From Mangrovibacter phragmitis (GTDB lineage Bacteria; Pseudomonadota; Gammaproteobacteria; Enterobacterales; Enterobacteriaceae): 64,000 nt of DNA. Positions 1 to 9,800 of this stretch are shown in pieces. A program made the translations under genes and the position numbers. How positions within the stretch are numbered: the stretch's first letter is position 1; each line of letters starts with the position of its first letter. The stretch is from NCBI RefSeq assembly GCF_001655675.1, contig NZ_LYRP01000047.1:99592-163591 (forward strand). The letters run 5' to 3'. Under the pieces are notes generated by a model that saw nothing but the letters and a program-made list of their open reading frames with translations, did not search any database and was not told where the DNA came from.

Positions 1-1
1 G

Positions 2-775
2 CCTTTCATGACTGATGGTCGTCAGCTACGCTTTATGTTTCTACCCGATGGCGAAGACCCGGATACACTGGTTCGCAAAGAAGGCAAAGCCGCCTTTGAA
101 ACCCGGATTGAGCAGGCTCAGCCGCTCTCTGCGTTTCTGTTTAACAGTTTGCTGCCACAGGTAGATCTGAGTTCACCGGATGGGCGGGCACAGTTAAGTA
201 CACTGGCTTTGCCATTAATCAGCCAGGTACCCGGCGAAACATTACGCATTTTTTTGCGCCAGGAGTTGGGTAACAAACTCGGTATTCTGGACGAAACACA
301 ACTGGAACGGTTGATGCCGCGCCAGGCGGAAACACCAGTAAATCCGCAGCCAGCCGGGCTAAAACGGACAACCATGCGTATACTGATAGGGTTGTTGATA
401 CAAAACCCACAGCTTGCACCGCTGGTTCCTTCGTTGGCAGGGCTGGAACAGGCCAAATTGCCAGGACTGGGGTTGTTCTCTGAGTTGGTTGCAGCCTGTC
501 TGGCGCAACCTGGGTTGAACACCGGGCAATTACTTGAGCTTTATCGTGGAAGAAAAGAAGCGCCAACCCTTGAAAAACTGGCAACCTGGGACGATATAGC
601 AGATAAGGACATCGCAGAACAAACCTTCACCGATGCGCTCAGCCATATGTTTGATACGGTGCTCGAACTCAGGCTTACTGAGCTTATCGCACGGTCAAGG
701 ACCGAAGGCTTAAACGCTGCCGAACGCGAAGAAGTTCGCGTGATTACTGAAGCGTTAAAACGCGCAAAGAAATAG
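2..775 (+). CDS. dnaG: DNA primase, C-terminal part (5' end outside the window)
   Basis: DnaG makes the RNA primers for chromosome replication and docks on the DnaB helicase. Only the last ~258 codons are present; the reading frame is open from base 2, so the true start lies upstream. The visible part begins in the end of the TOPRIM catalytic domain (TDGRQLRFMFLPDGEDPD is the E. coli motif) and covers the whole helicase-binding C-terminal domain, with the conserved stretch QVPGETLRI and the core LKRTTMRILIGLL. The C-terminus ends in KRAKK, like the E. coli end. It is the middle gene of the rpsU-dnaG-rpoD macromolecular synthesis operon, and rpoD follows in the same direction. Confidence 0.97.
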   Translation, partial: PFMTDGRQLRFMFLPDGEDPDTLVRKEGKAAFETRIEQAQPLSAFLFNSLLPQVDLSSPDGRAQLSTLALPLISQVPGETLRIFLRQELGNKLGILDETQLERLMPRQAETPVNPQPAGLKRTTMRILIGLLIQNPQLAPLVPSLAGLEQAKLPGLGLFSELVAACLAQPGLNTGQLLELYRGRKEAPTLEKLATWDDIADKDIAEQTFTDALSHMFDTVLELRLTELIARSRTEGLNAAEREEVRVITEALKRAKK

Positions 776-1129
776 GCGCGAGGCACTACAGAATTAACAT
801 GCTTTGTGTTGTGAAGGAAGTGAAAACACACCTGCGGCGCGAAGTATGACGAGAAAGAATTTAAGCGGCTTAACTGCCGAATATACCTCGGGAAGACCCC
901 GAATGCCGCAAAGACGGGCAGCGGCCAGAAAATAAACCAGCCCGCCGTACCTGAGATTTTTCAGGGTGCAGCATGACAGTGATGGCGTGGCCCGGGCGGA
1001 AAGAAACCGCCGGGTGAACACAGACCAGGTCATACAACGCCGCAGTTTGAAAGAAACGGGTATAACGTTATTGTTGGCAGTTTCGCCGACCAACACCAAC
1101 TCTCATGACTTAAGTGTGGATACCGTCTT
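776..1129 (+). other. dnaG-rpoD intergenic spacer
   Basis: This 354-nt spacer separates dnaG from rpoD. I recall the E. coli spacer as clearly shorter. I see no convincing gene in it; the short open frames on both strands lack a ribosome binding site and resemble nothing known to me. The last ~20 bases before the rpoD ATG match the E. coli leader. In E. coli the dnaG-rpoD mRNA is processed in this interval, and the same may apply here, but I cannot identify the cleavage site. Confidence 0.5.
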
Positions 1130-2968
1130 ATGGAGCAAAACCCGCAGTCACAGCTCAAGCTTCTTGTCACTCGTGGTAAGGAGCAAGGCTACCTGACCTA
1201 TGCCGAGGTCAATGACCATCTGCCGGAGGATATCGTCGACTCCGACCAGATCGAAGACATCATCCAAATGATCAACGACATGGGCATCCAGGTGATGGAA
1301 CATGCGCCGGATGCCGATGATCTGTTGCTGGCTGAAAACACGAATGACACGGACGAAGATGCCGCTGAAGCAGCCGCACAAGTGCTTTCAAGTGTTGAAT
1401 CTGAAATTGGCCGCACCACCGATCCCGTACGTATGTACATGCGTGAAATGGGTACCGTTGAACTGCTGACCCGCGAAGGCGAAATCGACATCGCCAAGCG
1501 CATTGAAGATGGGATCAACCAGGTACAGTGCTCTGTTGCCGAATACCCGGAAGCTATCACCTATCTGTTAGAACAGTATGATCGTGTTGAAGCAGAAGAA
1601 GCTCGTCTGTCAGACCTGATTACGGGCTTTGTTGACCCGAACGCAGAAGAAGATCTTGCCCCGACTGCCACTCACGTTGGTTCTGAATTGTCCCAGGAAG
1701 ATATGGACGATGACGACGACGAAGATGAAGACGACGACGACAGCGACGACGATAACAGCATCGACCCGGAACTGGCGCGCGAGAAATTTACTGAACTGCG
1801 TGAACAATACATTGTTACTCGTGACACTATCAAACTGAAAGGCCGTAGCCACGCAGCTGCACAGGAAGAAATCCTGAAACTGTCTGAAGTATTCAAACAG
1901 TTCCGCCTGGTGCCAAAACAGTTTGATTACCTGGTAAACAACATGCGTGCCATGATGGACCGTGTTCGTACCCAGGAACGTCTGATCATGAAACTGTGTG
2001 TTGAACAATGCAAAATGCCGAAGAAAAACTTCATCACACTGTTTACCGGCAACGAAACCAGCGAAACCTGGTTCAACGCGGCTATCGCGATGAACAAACC
2101 CTGGTCTGAAAAACTGAACGAAGTAACAGAAGACGTTCAGCGTTGCCTGCAAAAACTGCGTCAGATTGAAGAAGAAACCGGCCTGACCATTGAGCAGGTT
2201 AAAGACATCAACCGTCGTATGTCGATTGGTGAAGCGAAAGCTCGTCGCGCCAAAAAAGAAATGGTTGAAGCAAACCTGCGTCTGGTTATTTCTATCGCCA
2301 AGAAATACACCAACCGTGGTCTGCAGTTCCTCGACCTGATTCAGGAAGGTAACATCGGCCTGATGAAAGCAGTGGATAAGTTCGAATACCGCCGTGGTTA
2401 CAAGTTCTCAACTTATGCCACCTGGTGGATTCGTCAGGCTATCACGCGTTCTATCGCTGACCAGGCGCGTACCATCCGTATTCCGGTACATATGATTGAG
2501 ACCATCAACAAACTCAACCGTATTTCACGCCAGATGCTGCAAGAAATGGGCCGTGAACCCACTCCGGAAGAACTGGCTGAGCGCATGCTGATGCCAGAAG
2601 ATAAAATCCGTAAGGTACTGAAAATCGCCAAAGAGCCTATCTCCATGGAAACACCAATTGGTGATGATGAAGATTCGCATCTGGGTGATTTCATCGAGGA
2701 TACCACCCTCGAGCTGCCGCTGGATTCCGCCACAACGGAAAGCCTGCGTGCCGCCACCCACGATGTTCTCGCCGGCCTGACAGCCCGTGAAGCAAAAGTT
2801 CTGCGTATGCGCTTTGGTATTGATATGAATACTGACCATACTCTGGAAGAAGTGGGTAAACAGTTTGACGTAACCCGTGAACGTATTCGTCAGATTGAAG
2901 CGAAAGCACTGCGTAAACTGCGCCATCCAAGCCGCTCGGAAGTCTTGCGCAGCTTCCTGGATGATTAA
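1130..2968 (+). CDS. rpoD: RNA polymerase primary sigma factor sigma-70
   Basis: This is the housekeeping sigma factor that directs RNA polymerase to -10/-35 promoters. At 612 residues it is one shorter than E. coli RpoD and nearly identical. Region 1.1 is at the N-terminus, region 1.2 near residues 95-130, and the non-conserved region follows with a long acidic run around residues 186-208 that differs from E. coli in length. Region 2 contains the -10 recognition and melting helix ([20 protein letters not shown]), region 3 follows, and region 4.2 carries the -35 helix-turn-helix ([20 protein letters not shown]). The start keeps the weak ribosome binding context seen in E. coli (GTCTTATGGAGC). 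It is the last gene of its operon and is followed by a strong terminator. Confidence 0.99.
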   Translation: MEQNPQSQLKLLVTRGKEQGYLTYAEVNDHLPEDIVDSDQIEDIIQMINDMGIQVMEHAPDADDLLLAENTNDTDEDAAEAAAQVLSSVESEIGRTTDPVRMYMREMGTVELLTREGEIDIAKRIEDGINQVQCSVAEYPEAITYLLEQYDRVEAEEARLSDLITGFVDPNAEEDLAPTATHVGSELSQEDMDDDDDEDEDDDDSDDDNSIDPELAREKFTELREQYIVTRDTIKLKGRSHAAAQEEILKLSEVFKQFRLVPKQFDYLVNNMRAMMDRVRTQERLIMKLCVEQCKMPKKNFITLFTGNETSETWFNAAIAMNKPWSEKLNEVTEDVQRCLQKLRQIEEETGLTIEQVKDINRRMSIGEAKARRAKKEMVEANLRLVISIAKKYTNRGLQFLDLIQEGNIGLMKAVDKFEYRRGYKFSTYATWWIRQAITRSIADQARTIRIPVHMIETINKLNRISRQMLQEMGREPTPEELAERMLMPEDKIRKVLKIAKEPISMETPIGDDEDSHLGDFIEDTTLELPLDSATTESLRAATHDVLAGLTAREAKVLRMRFGIDMNTDHTLEEVGKQFDVTRERIRQIEAKALRKLRHPSRSEVLRSFLDD

Positions 2969-2987
2969 TATATAATCTTCCAACGTG

Positions 2988-3014
2988 AAAAGGCCCTCTA
3001 CGGGGCCTTTTTTA
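2988..3014 (+). terminator. Rho-independent terminator after rpoD
   Basis: The hairpin AAAAGGCCC-TCTA-CGGGGCCTTTTTT sits about 20 nt after the rpoD stop and ends in a run of T. It closes the macromolecular synthesis operon. Confidence 0.93.
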
Positions 3015-3154
3015 TTGGTACGCTGTAACCTGCTGCACGGAAAAACATACACAGAAACCTGCCTTATTCCTTCAACATTCCTTCAACGCCTTGTCTTTTG
3101 TACCGTTCACTAAATAAACCCGCATAACCAGAACCAGCCATGCTGTTTTCATGT

Positions 3155-3170
3155 GGGAAAACGATTGCGC
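3155..3170 (+). promoter_or_regulatory. Probable upstream PurR operator
   Basis: GGGAAAACGATTGCGC matches the reverse form of the PurR box (ANGNAANCGNTTGCNT) except at its first and last bases. It lies 89 bp before a second, perfect box in front of a purine permease. A TTGCGC/CATAAT pair with an 18-nt spacer begins inside it (3165-3194), so a repressor bound here would block a promoter. That promoter assignment is weak. Confidence 0.6.
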
Positions 3171-3243
3171 ACACATGGTGCAATGCACCATAATCACGCC
3201 TCATTCTGGTTCGGAATAGTCTTAGCCAGTGATGCAACGAAGA

Positions 3244-3259
3244 AGGTAAACGATTGCGT
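3244..3259 (+). promoter_or_regulatory. PurR operator (perfect consensus)
   Basis: AGGTAAACGATTGCGT matches every fixed position of the PurR box ANGNAANCGNTTGCNT. It stands about 190 bp upstream of the NCS2 purine permease. PurR with hypoxanthine or guanine represses purine synthesis and uptake genes in enterobacteria, so this predicts purine repression of the permease. Confidence 0.82.
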
Positions 3260-3269
3260 CCAGGCATGG

Positions 3270-3285
3270 CATAGCAATTGCTATG
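3270..3285. repeat. 16-bp perfect palindrome in the permease leader
   Basis: CATAGCAATTGCTATG is a perfect inverted repeat with no spacer, 10 bp downstream of the perfect PurR box and upstream of the permease gene. It does not match an operator I know. It could be a second regulator site or chance. Confidence 0.5.
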
Positions 3286-3444
3286 TGAATTCAGGGAAAG
3301 GAGTTGGTATACAAGGCGCTGGCGAAAAATCGCCGGATTGATAGCCGAGCATGCAGCTGTCAGCCTTTTCCCGAAACAATAACGCGCATGCAACCCATTA
3401 TTGGCAAGAGAACGCACGTCAGTGACGTCTCCCCATCACGAGAG

Positions 3445-4746
3445 ATGATGATGTTAGAAAAACTATTCAAGCTAAAAGCGCACAATACAACGGTTCGCAC
3501 CGAAGTTATCGCGGGTATCACTACCTTCCTGGCAATGGCCTATATTCTGTTTGTTAACCCCAGCATCCTTGGTGCCACCGGCATGGATAAAGGTGCGGTG
3601 TTTGTTGCCACCTGCCTGGCTGCGGCAATTGGCTGTGTGCTGATGGGCCTTATCGCCAACTACCCCATTGCGCTGGCACCGGGTATGGGGCTGAATGCCT
3701 TCTTTACTTACACCGTGGTATTACACATGGGCTACACCTGGCATATTGCGCTGGGTGCGGTATTTCTTTCTGCCTGTATTTTCTTTGCGCTGTCGATATT
3801 CAAAATCCGTGAATGGATTATCAACAGTATTCCGTTACCACTACGTTCCGGGATTGCCGCAGGCATTGGTTTGTTCCTGGCGTTGATCGCGCTGGAAGGT
3901 GCCGGGATTGTGGTTGATAACCCGGCAACGCTGGTTGGCCTGGGCGACCTGACCAAACCAGGTCCGTTGCTGGCACTGTTAGGCTTTATCATCATTGTGG
4001 TACTGGAAGCCCGCCGTGTAACAGGCGCAGTACTGATAGGTATTCTGATTGTTACCTTCCTGTCTATGGGGATTGGCCTGACACCGTTCGGTGGCGTATT
4101 CTCTGCTCCGCCATCACTCGCCCCAACCTTCCTGCAACTGGATATTGCCGGTGCATTTAATGTGGGCCTGGTAAGCGTTATTTTTGCCTTCCTGTTTGTC
4201 GATGTATTCGATAACACCGGCACACTGCTGGGTGTAACCAAACGCGCCGGTCTTGCCGATGAAGACGGTAACCTGCCGAAAATGGGCCGTGCACTGGTTG
4301 CCGACAGCGCTGCAGCACTGTTTGGTTCACTGCTGGGTACTTCCACCACCACCAGTTATGTGGAATCTGCCGCAGGCGTGAGCGCCGGTGGCCGCACGGG
4401 TCTGACAGCAATTGTGGTTGCAATTCTGTTCCTGCTGAGCCTGTTCTTCTCACCACTGGCTGGCAGCGTACCGGTTTATGCAACTGCACCGGCATTACTG
4501 TTCGTTGCTGTGTTGATGACTTCAGGACTGGCAGAGATTGACTGGAAAGATGTCACCACTGCTGCACCGGTTACCGTAACCGCACTGACCATGCCGCTGA
4601 CTTATTCCATCGCTAACGGTATTGCTTTCGGGTTTATCACCTGGACAGTAGTAAAACTGCTGAGCGGCCGCACTAAAGAAGTGAATGCGGCACTGATTAT
4701 CATGTCCATCCTGTTTGTTATCAAACTCGGCTGGCTGAGTGCCTGA
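3445..4746 (+). CDS. NCS2-family purine permease (AdeP/PurP-like)
   Basis: This is a proton-coupled inner-membrane purine importer, about 433 residues, closest in my reading to E. coli adenine permeases AdeP/AdeQ of the AzgA-like branch. Shared signatures are RTEVIAGITTFLAMAYILFVNP near the start, ALAPGMGLNAFF, the segment FDNTGTLLGVTKRAGL that carries substrate-binding acidic residues in the family, and TSYVESAAGVSAGGRTGLTA. About 12 or more hydrophobic helices are visible. The frame is open further upstream, but the start is placed at the run of three ATGs (3445-3451), preceded by GAGAG and aligned with the N-termini of AdeP-like proteins. It occupies the place of mug in E. coli. The PurR boxes upstream agree with a purine substrate; adenine versus guanine/hypoxanthine is inferred. 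Confidence 0.88.
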   Translation: MMMLEKLFKLKAHNTTVRTEVIAGITTFLAMAYILFVNPSILGATGMDKGAVFVATCLAAAIGCVLMGLIANYPIALAPGMGLNAFFTYTVVLHMGYTWHIALGAVFLSACIFFALSIFKIREWIINSIPLPLRSGIAAGIGLFLALIALEGAGIVVDNPATLVGLGDLTKPGPLLALLGFIIIVVLEARRVTGAVLIGILIVTFLSMGIGLTPFGGVFSAPPSLAPTFLQLDIAGAFNVGLVSVIFAFLFVDVFDNTGTLLGVTKRAGLADEDGNLPKMGRALVADSAAALFGSLLGTSTTTSYVESAAGVSAGGRTGLTAIVVAILFLLSLFFSPLAGSVPVYATAPALLFVAVLMTSGLAEIDWKDVTTAAPVTVTALTMPLTYSIANGIAFGFITWTVVKLLSGRTKEVNAALIIMSILFVIKLGWLSA

Positions 4747-4766
4747 TTAGTTTTGTGATTAGCACT

Positions 4767-4798
4767 AAGGGCTGCGACCTTCGGGTAGCGGCCCTTTC
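4767..4798 (+). terminator. Terminator after the purine permease
   Basis: The stem AAGGGCTGC pairs with GCGGCCCTT (one wobble) around a 12-nt loop and is followed by a short pyrimidine run. It is 20 nt after the permease stop. Confidence 0.75.
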
Positions 4799-4981
4799 TC
4801 CTTCATACTGCATATATGCCATAGCAAGTGACCTTAACGGCCCCGACTCACCTTCTCCTCTGCAATGGCTCTGGAGCCCATACAGTTACTCTTAACGCGT
4901 TTAATACTCCAGTGCATCCGCAACGAGGCTACTGACAAGCGGGCATTTCTAATTCTTGTTGATTTTCTAACGGGTTAACAC
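4799..4981. other. Intergenic region before ileX, no gene seen
   Basis: About 180 nt between the permease terminator and the tRNA promoter hold no open frame with a ribosome binding site on either strand. Mug, which sits here in E. coli, is absent with no remnant that I can recognise. Confidence 0.5.
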
Positions 4982-5011
4982 TGCTTATAAAATCAGCATA
5001 CGCATTATAAT
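4982..5011 (+). promoter_or_regulatory. Probable ileX promoter
   Basis: A perfect -10 hexamer TATAAT (5006-5011) stands 42 bp before the mature tRNA 5' end. The -35 is poor (TGCTTA, spacer 18). The -10 quality and its position make it the best candidate promoter for the tRNA. Confidence 0.6.
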
Positions 5012-5053
5012 GGCTGGATTGAGGCAGTCAGTTCCATTATAATCGTCCGCCAC

Positions 5054-5129
5054 GGCCCCTTAGCTCAGTGGTTAGAGCAGGCGACTCATAATCGCTTGGT
5101 CCCCCGTTCAAGCCGGGGAGGGGCCACCA
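5054..5129 (+). tRNA. ileX: tRNA-Ile2 (anticodon CAT, lysidine-modified), ileX
   Basis: This is a 76-nt tRNA with encoded CCA. The acceptor GGCCCCT pairs with AGGGGCC and the anticodon loop is CTCATAA, giving anticodon CAT. The T arm is CCCCG-TTCAAGC-CGGGG. A CAT anticodon could mean Met, but the body matches E. coli ileX (the minor Ile tRNA that reads AUA after TilS converts C34 to lysidine) in sequence and in its position after rpoD. The T stem differs from E. coli by compensating changes. The accessory island begins just downstream, as is common for tRNA genes, but I found no repeated copy of the tRNA 3' end. Confidence 0.95.
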
Positions 5130-5155
5130 GATTTTAGCTGTTAATACAGACACTT

Positions 5156-5182
5156 AAGCCACCCAATGCGGTGGCTTTTTTG
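5156..5182 (+). terminator. Terminator after ileX
   Basis: AAGCCACC-CAATGC-GGTGGCTTTTTT is a compact GC-rich stem with a T run, 26 nt after the tRNA. Confidence 0.92.
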
Positions 5183-5246
5183 TTGCCTGAATTTTTAGTG
5201 GCGATGAAATGGCGGTGGATTTTTTACCGCCACTTTCCTGAGCACA

Positions 5247-5270
5247 TAAAAAAACCCGCACACGGCGGGC
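5247..5270 (-). terminator. Terminator for the small minus-strand membrane gene
   Basis: Read on the minus strand, GCCCGC-CGTGT-GCGGG is followed by seven T. It lies about 40 nt past the stop of the 84-residue gene on that strand and supports that gene being real. Confidence 0.8.
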
Positions 5271-5311
5271 AGTAAGAGAAAATGATCAAAAGCATGCAGA
5301 AGTCATATCGA

Positions 5312-5566
5312 TCAGCCTCTGGAGCGATACAGATATCGGTAAATTTTCTTCGTCAGAAAAATTGCCAGAACTCCCAGCAAAATAGAAACAATACCGAGGA
5401 AAATCAGTATCGAAAGAAGGTTGCTGAACAACCCTCCAAGGCTAGAAAAATCACTCAGCCGTGCAAATTGTTCCGGGGTCAGTACACGAATCACAATCTC
5501 CGGGATAGTTAGAAAGAAAACAATCACCACCAAAAAGTAAATTGCCGCCTTACCACTTTTTTTCAT
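5312..5566 (-). CDS. Small two-helix membrane protein, function unknown
   Basis: This 84-residue protein has two strongly hydrophobic segments, roughly residues 7-26 and 45-70, separated by a short polar stretch (TPEQFARLSDFSS), and a basic C-terminus (KKIYRYLYRSRG). The start has a good ribosome binding site (AAGGAAG, 3 nt before ATG, in AAGGAAGATAATG), and a terminator follows. These signals support expression. I do not recognise the family. It is the first gene of the island after ileX and diverges from a pair of small genes on the plus strand, so it could belong to a small defence or immunity unit, but nothing in the sequence shows this. Confidence 0.65.
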   Translation of the reverse strand: MKKSGKAAIYFLVVIVFFLTIPEIVIRVLTPEQFARLSDFSSLGGLFSNLLSILIFLGIVSILLGVLAIFLTKKIYRYLYRSRG

Positions 5567-5638
5567 TATCTTCCTTGCCCTTTCTAACAGTTATGGTCAA
5601 TTATAAGCTCCGGTGATTTCAAAAGAAGTCACATCAGT

Positions 5639-5890
5639 ATGATTAACCGATTTTCCTCATTATTTATTGCCGGAACATCGATATATGGAAAGGCGCACTT
5701 TGCAGCTTGCGCTGTTAACAGATTGCGTTTTCAGGACCTGGAATATTATCACCTCCTGTATAAAGAAAATTTAGAAATGCTGTATTTTATAATCGAACCA
5801 CATATGAAGAAAATCATTTACCAGATACAATCAGGAGATAACAAACCTGAAGTAATAGGTGATGCTTTATATGAGATTTTAAAAAAATGA
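5639..5890 (+). CDS. Small hypothetical protein coupled to a membrane protein
   Basis: This 83-residue protein has a hydrophobic or amphipathic N-terminus (MINRFSSLFIAGTSIYG) and a helical C-terminal half (NLEMLYFIIEPHMKKIIYQI). I do not recognise a domain. The ribosome binding site is weak: AAGAAG lies about 10 nt before the ATG. Its stop overlaps the start of a 58-residue membrane protein as ATGA, a typical sign of translational coupling and the main reason to believe both genes. Base composition is AT-rich compared with the backbone. Confidence 0.5.
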   Translation: MINRFSSLFIAGTSIYGKAHFAACAVNRLRFQDLEYYHLLYKENLEMLYFIIEPHMKKIIYQIQSGDNKPEVIGDALYEILKK

Positions 5891-6063
5891 AGCGGTTGGT
5901 TTTGTGGCTATTACAGTCTTTTTTTTATCTCGTCCCTGCCATTTTCACTATTGTCGGAGCATTTATAATTCTTCGTTTTGTTCCCTTTCACCCGGGCGTG
6001 TTTGTCGTACTGTGGATTATAATTGTTGCATATGTTTATATCCGCTACAGCAAGTGGACTTAA
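5887..6063 (+). CDS. 58-residue membrane protein, function unknown
   Basis: The product starts MKRLVLWLLQSFFYL and ends YVYIRYSKWT, with two hydrophobic helices at about residues 3-30 and 36-53 joined by a short loop (RFVPFHPG). The ATG overlaps the stop of the upstream gene (ATGA), so it is likely translated by coupling. No family recognised. Small AT-rich gene pairs of this type beside Rhs genes are sometimes toxin or immunity remnants; that is a guess. Confidence 0.5.
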   Translation: MKRLVLWLLQSFFYLVPAIFTIVGAFIILRFVPFHPGVFVVLWIIIVAYVYIRYSKWT

Positions 6064-6385
6064 CCCATTCACATGAACGGGCCCATAACGTGACCTGGGT
6101 TAACCCAATACTCCTTGCTCCCCCGGCAATAAATAACGGTGCTTTACACTCGCACAAACAAAAAACCAAATTCAGACAAAACCTATATCCACTGGTTAAA
6201 CCGAAAGGTGAAATACCCTTTTCCCGATATAAGTGAACCGGTTATTGCTACCACCCGCTGGCGCAAACCAGGCGGGTTCACTACAGCCAAAGCCGTTCCT
6301 GCTGCTATGCAACGCATTCCGGGGAAATGTTATTCATCTTTTTAGATACAGTGTTTAACCCTGTGAAGCAAAAGGACCCTGCGAG
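6064..6385. other. Intergenic region upstream of the Rhs operon
   Basis: About 320 nt with no convincing gene. Two overlapping open frames exist, but they lack ribosome binding sites and their products look random. The promoter of the eag-rhs operon should be here; I could not pick a clear -10/-35 pair. Confidence 0.4.
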
Positions 6386-6838
6386 ATGCCCGACTTTTCA
6401 CGTTGTAGCTTTACGGAAGGCAGTGTGGCGTTACCTGAAGGTTACCGCGACCGCACCGTGAACGTGCTGCTGGCGGGGGATGATGCCTCCCCTTCTTTGA
6501 ATATCTCCCGCGATGCCCTGCAGGAAAATGAATTACTGGCCGATTATGTGACACGCCAGCTGGATACACTTTCCACCGGGCTGAAAGGCTGGGTACTGAA
6601 AAGCCGGGAACCCGTGGCGCTTGGCCAGGATGCACTACCTGGAGAATGCGTGCTGGCAAGTTACCTGCGCGATGGCCGCCGTATCTGGCAACGCCAGGCT
6701 GTATTCGCATTACAGGGTGGTCACGTTCTGGTGTTCACCCTCGCCATGACCCGCAAATTATCACCAGAGGATGAGGCCCTGCTCCGGCAGGTGCTGGAAA
6801 GCTACCAGCCCGCCGCCGACGTAACCACACAGCCATAA
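6386..6838 (+). CDS. Eag-type T6SS effector chaperone (DUF1795/DcrB-like)
   Basis: This 150-residue protein matches the DUF1795 family of Eag (effector-associated gene) chaperones: the early FTEGSVALPEGYRDRTVNVLL strand region, the charged NISRDALQENELLADYVTRQL helix, a central GWVLKSREPV and the late RQAVFALQGGHVLVFTLAMTRKLSPEDEALL. Eag proteins bind the N-terminal transmembrane helices of PAAR-Rhs effectors and load them onto VgrG for type VI secretion. It ends 12 nt before an Rhs gene that has exactly such N-terminal helices, so the partner is clear. No vgrG or T6SS structural genes lie in the window. Confidence 0.9.
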   Translation: MPDFSRCSFTEGSVALPEGYRDRTVNVLLAGDDASPSLNISRDALQENELLADYVTRQLDTLSTGLKGWVLKSREPVALGQDALPGECVLASYLRDGRRIWQRQAVFALQGGHVLVFTLAMTRKLSPEDEALLRQVLESYQPAADVTTQP

Positions 6839-6850
6839 AAGGGATTTTTC

Positions 6851-9800
6851 ATGAGTGAAGCTGCACGCCTCGGAGACCCCATTGGGCATTCACATGCCCT
6901 GACCGGTATGATTGCCGGCACCCTTGTGGGTGGGCTGATTGCTGCCGCGGGCGGTATCGCTGCCGGGGCACTGTTTACCGCAGGCCTGGCTGCATCCTGC
7001 CTTGGTGTGGGTGTGTTGCTGATAGGTGCCAGCTTTCTGGTCGGTTACCTCACCGGGAAACTGGCAACGGCCGCCCGGGATGGCCTTGCCGGTGCCGGAG
7101 CCGGGAGTCTGTCGCCCTCCGGGGCCATACAGACCGGTTCCCCCAACGTATTTATCAATGGTAAACCAGCAGCCATTGCCACAATCAGCCAGGTGTCGTG
7201 CAGCAAGGATGGCCCGGCCATGCAAATGGCACAGGGCTCTGACAACGTATTTATCAACAAGCAACCCGCTTCACGTAAAGGCGATAAAACCAACTGTGAC
7301 GCCCAGGTCATGGAAGGTTCGGCTGATGTCACTATTGGTGGCGGTACCGCCACCACACTCCCCATCGACCCTGAAGTGCCGAACTGGCTGTACAAAGCTT
7401 CAGACCTGACATTACTGTTCGCCGGGTTACTTGGTGGCGCGGGTGGTGCTGCCAGTAAACTGGGTGCTCTTGGCAAGTTATTCAGCAAACTCAAAGGCAT
7501 CAACTGGTTCATGAAAACAGCCTGCCGCCTGGGTAAAGTCGCTATTGTCGCTGAGGCCGGTGGTATCATCGCCCGCCCGGTGGACATTATCTCTGGGCAG
7601 AAATTTCTCGCAGGTGATGATGACCTGGATTTTGTCCTGCCTTCCCGCTTCCCGGTTGAATGGCAACGCTACTGGCGCAGTGGTAACCCCGGCGACAGCG
7701 TGCTCGGGCGCGGCTGGAGCCTGTTCTGGGAAAGCTGCCTGATACCGTACCAGGATGGGCTGGTATGGCGGGCGCCGTCTGGCGACTACATTTCCTTCCC
7801 GGACGTTCCCCGCGGGCACAAAACCTACTGTGAAGCGGAAAAATGCTGGCTGATGCATAACCCGGACGGCACCTGGCAGGTTTTCGATGTCAGCGAACAG
7901 GCCTGGCATTATCAGGCCCCGGCTGGAGAGCAACCCGGCCGCCTGGTCATGATGACAGACGCCACCGGTAACATGACTTCTCTGGTTTACACGGACGAGG
8001 GCCAGCTTTCCGGGCTGGACGACAGTGCAGGCCAGCACCTGAGTTGCCGCTACATCACCACCGCCAACGGCCTGCTCCGCCTGGCCTGCGTGTTGTTACA
8101 CACACCCGGTGGCGATGTCCCGCTGGTCAGTTACACCTATGACGACGAAGGCCAGCTAAGCACAGTTACCAACCGTGCCGGTGAAATCACCCGGCAGTTT
8201 ACCTGGCATAACGGGTTGATGGCAGGCCACCAGGACCGACACGGGCTACTAAGTGAATACCAGTGGCAGGAAATTGAAGGCTTACCCCGGGTCACTGCCT
8301 GGCGGCACAGCGCCGGTGAATCCCTCTCGATGTTTTATGACTTTGCCGGTGGTGTCCGCCGGGTGGTGCGCGATGACGGGAAACAGGCTGTGTGGCAACT
8401 GGATGATGACGATAACGTCGCGCAGTTCACCAACTTCGACGGGCGCAGCCTGGCCTTTCTCTACGAGCAGGGCGAACTGTGTGGTGTGATCCTGCCCGGT
8501 GGCGGGCAGCGCCGTTGTGTATGGGACATCTATGGCCGGTTACTCAGTGAAACAGACCCACTGGGTCGCACAACCACCTGGCAGTACTCACGCAACACTG
8601 ACCGGCTGGTCTCCGTCACCTGGCCGGATGGCAGCCAGGAGTTCGAACAACACGACCAGCAGGGCCGGCTGACACAACAGACAGATGCACTGGGCAACAT
8701 CACCCGCTATCACTACCCGGATGAGGAAGACAGCCTGCCATCTTCTGTTATTAACGCACTGGGTGGCGAGGTAAAACTGGAATGGAACGCGCAGGGCCAG
8801 TTGCTGCGCCATACCGACTGTTCCGGCAGTATCACCACGTATGCCTGGGATGTGTTTGGTGAACTGACCCACAGCACAGATGCCGAAGGCAACCTCACAC
8901 AATACCAGCGGGACAGAGCGGGCCGCCTGCAACGGCTCATCCACCCGGATGGCAGTGAAGAACACTTTTTCTGGAATGCGCGCGGGCAGTTAACCTGCCA
9001 TCAGGACCCGCTGGGTAGCGAAACTCACTGGCAATATAACCAACTGGGGCAGCGAACCGCCGTCACTGACCGTATCAACCGTACCCGCCGCTGGCACTAT
9101 AACGCGCGTGGCTGGCTCACCCGTCTGGAAAACGGCAATGGCGGAGAGTACCAGTTCAGTTACGACCCGGCAGGCAGGCTTACCGGGGAGCGCCGCCCGG
9201 ATAATACCGACCATTTCTACCATTACAATGCTCAAGGCCTGTTATCTGAACACCGGGAGACCGGCCCACAGAACAGCAGCGCACAGCCTTCACAGCGGGT
9301 GCATCAGTTCCGCTATGACGAAGCGGGGCAACTCTGCCTGCGCAGCAACGACAGTGCCGTCTGGCAGTACCAGTACAGCGCAACCGGCCGCCTGAATGAG
9401 GTTTCGCGCACTCCCACTGCCGCAGGGGCTGAACAGGGTATTGAGCCAGACCGCGTGCAACTGCACTACGACAGCGCCGGTAACCTGCTGTCTGAACAGG
9501 GCGTGAATGGCAAACTGGATTATGAATGGGATGCGCTGGCGAATCTGCTGTCCCTGGTCCTGCCCCAGGGCGACCAGTTACAGTGGCTGTATTATGGCTC
9601 AGGGCATACCAGTGCCATCAAATTTAACCAGCAACTGGTCAGTGAGTTCACCCGCGACAGGTTACACCGCGAAACCGGGCGCACGCAGGGCTCACTGTTT
9701 CAGCAACGGCAGTATGATGAACTGGGCCGCCGCCGCTGGCAAAGCAGTTTCCGTAACGGGAAAATCAGCAAACCGGAAGAAGGCCTGCTGTGGCGGGTGT

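Noticed and set aside
1610..2152. Long antisense open frame across the acidic region of rpoD
   Set aside because: It arises from GAT/GAC-rich codons of rpoD read backwards, with no ribosome binding site and low-complexity product.
5904..6345. Two overlapping open frames before the Eag gene
   Set aside because: No ribosome binding sites and random-looking products; the first is in another frame of the 58-residue membrane protein gene.
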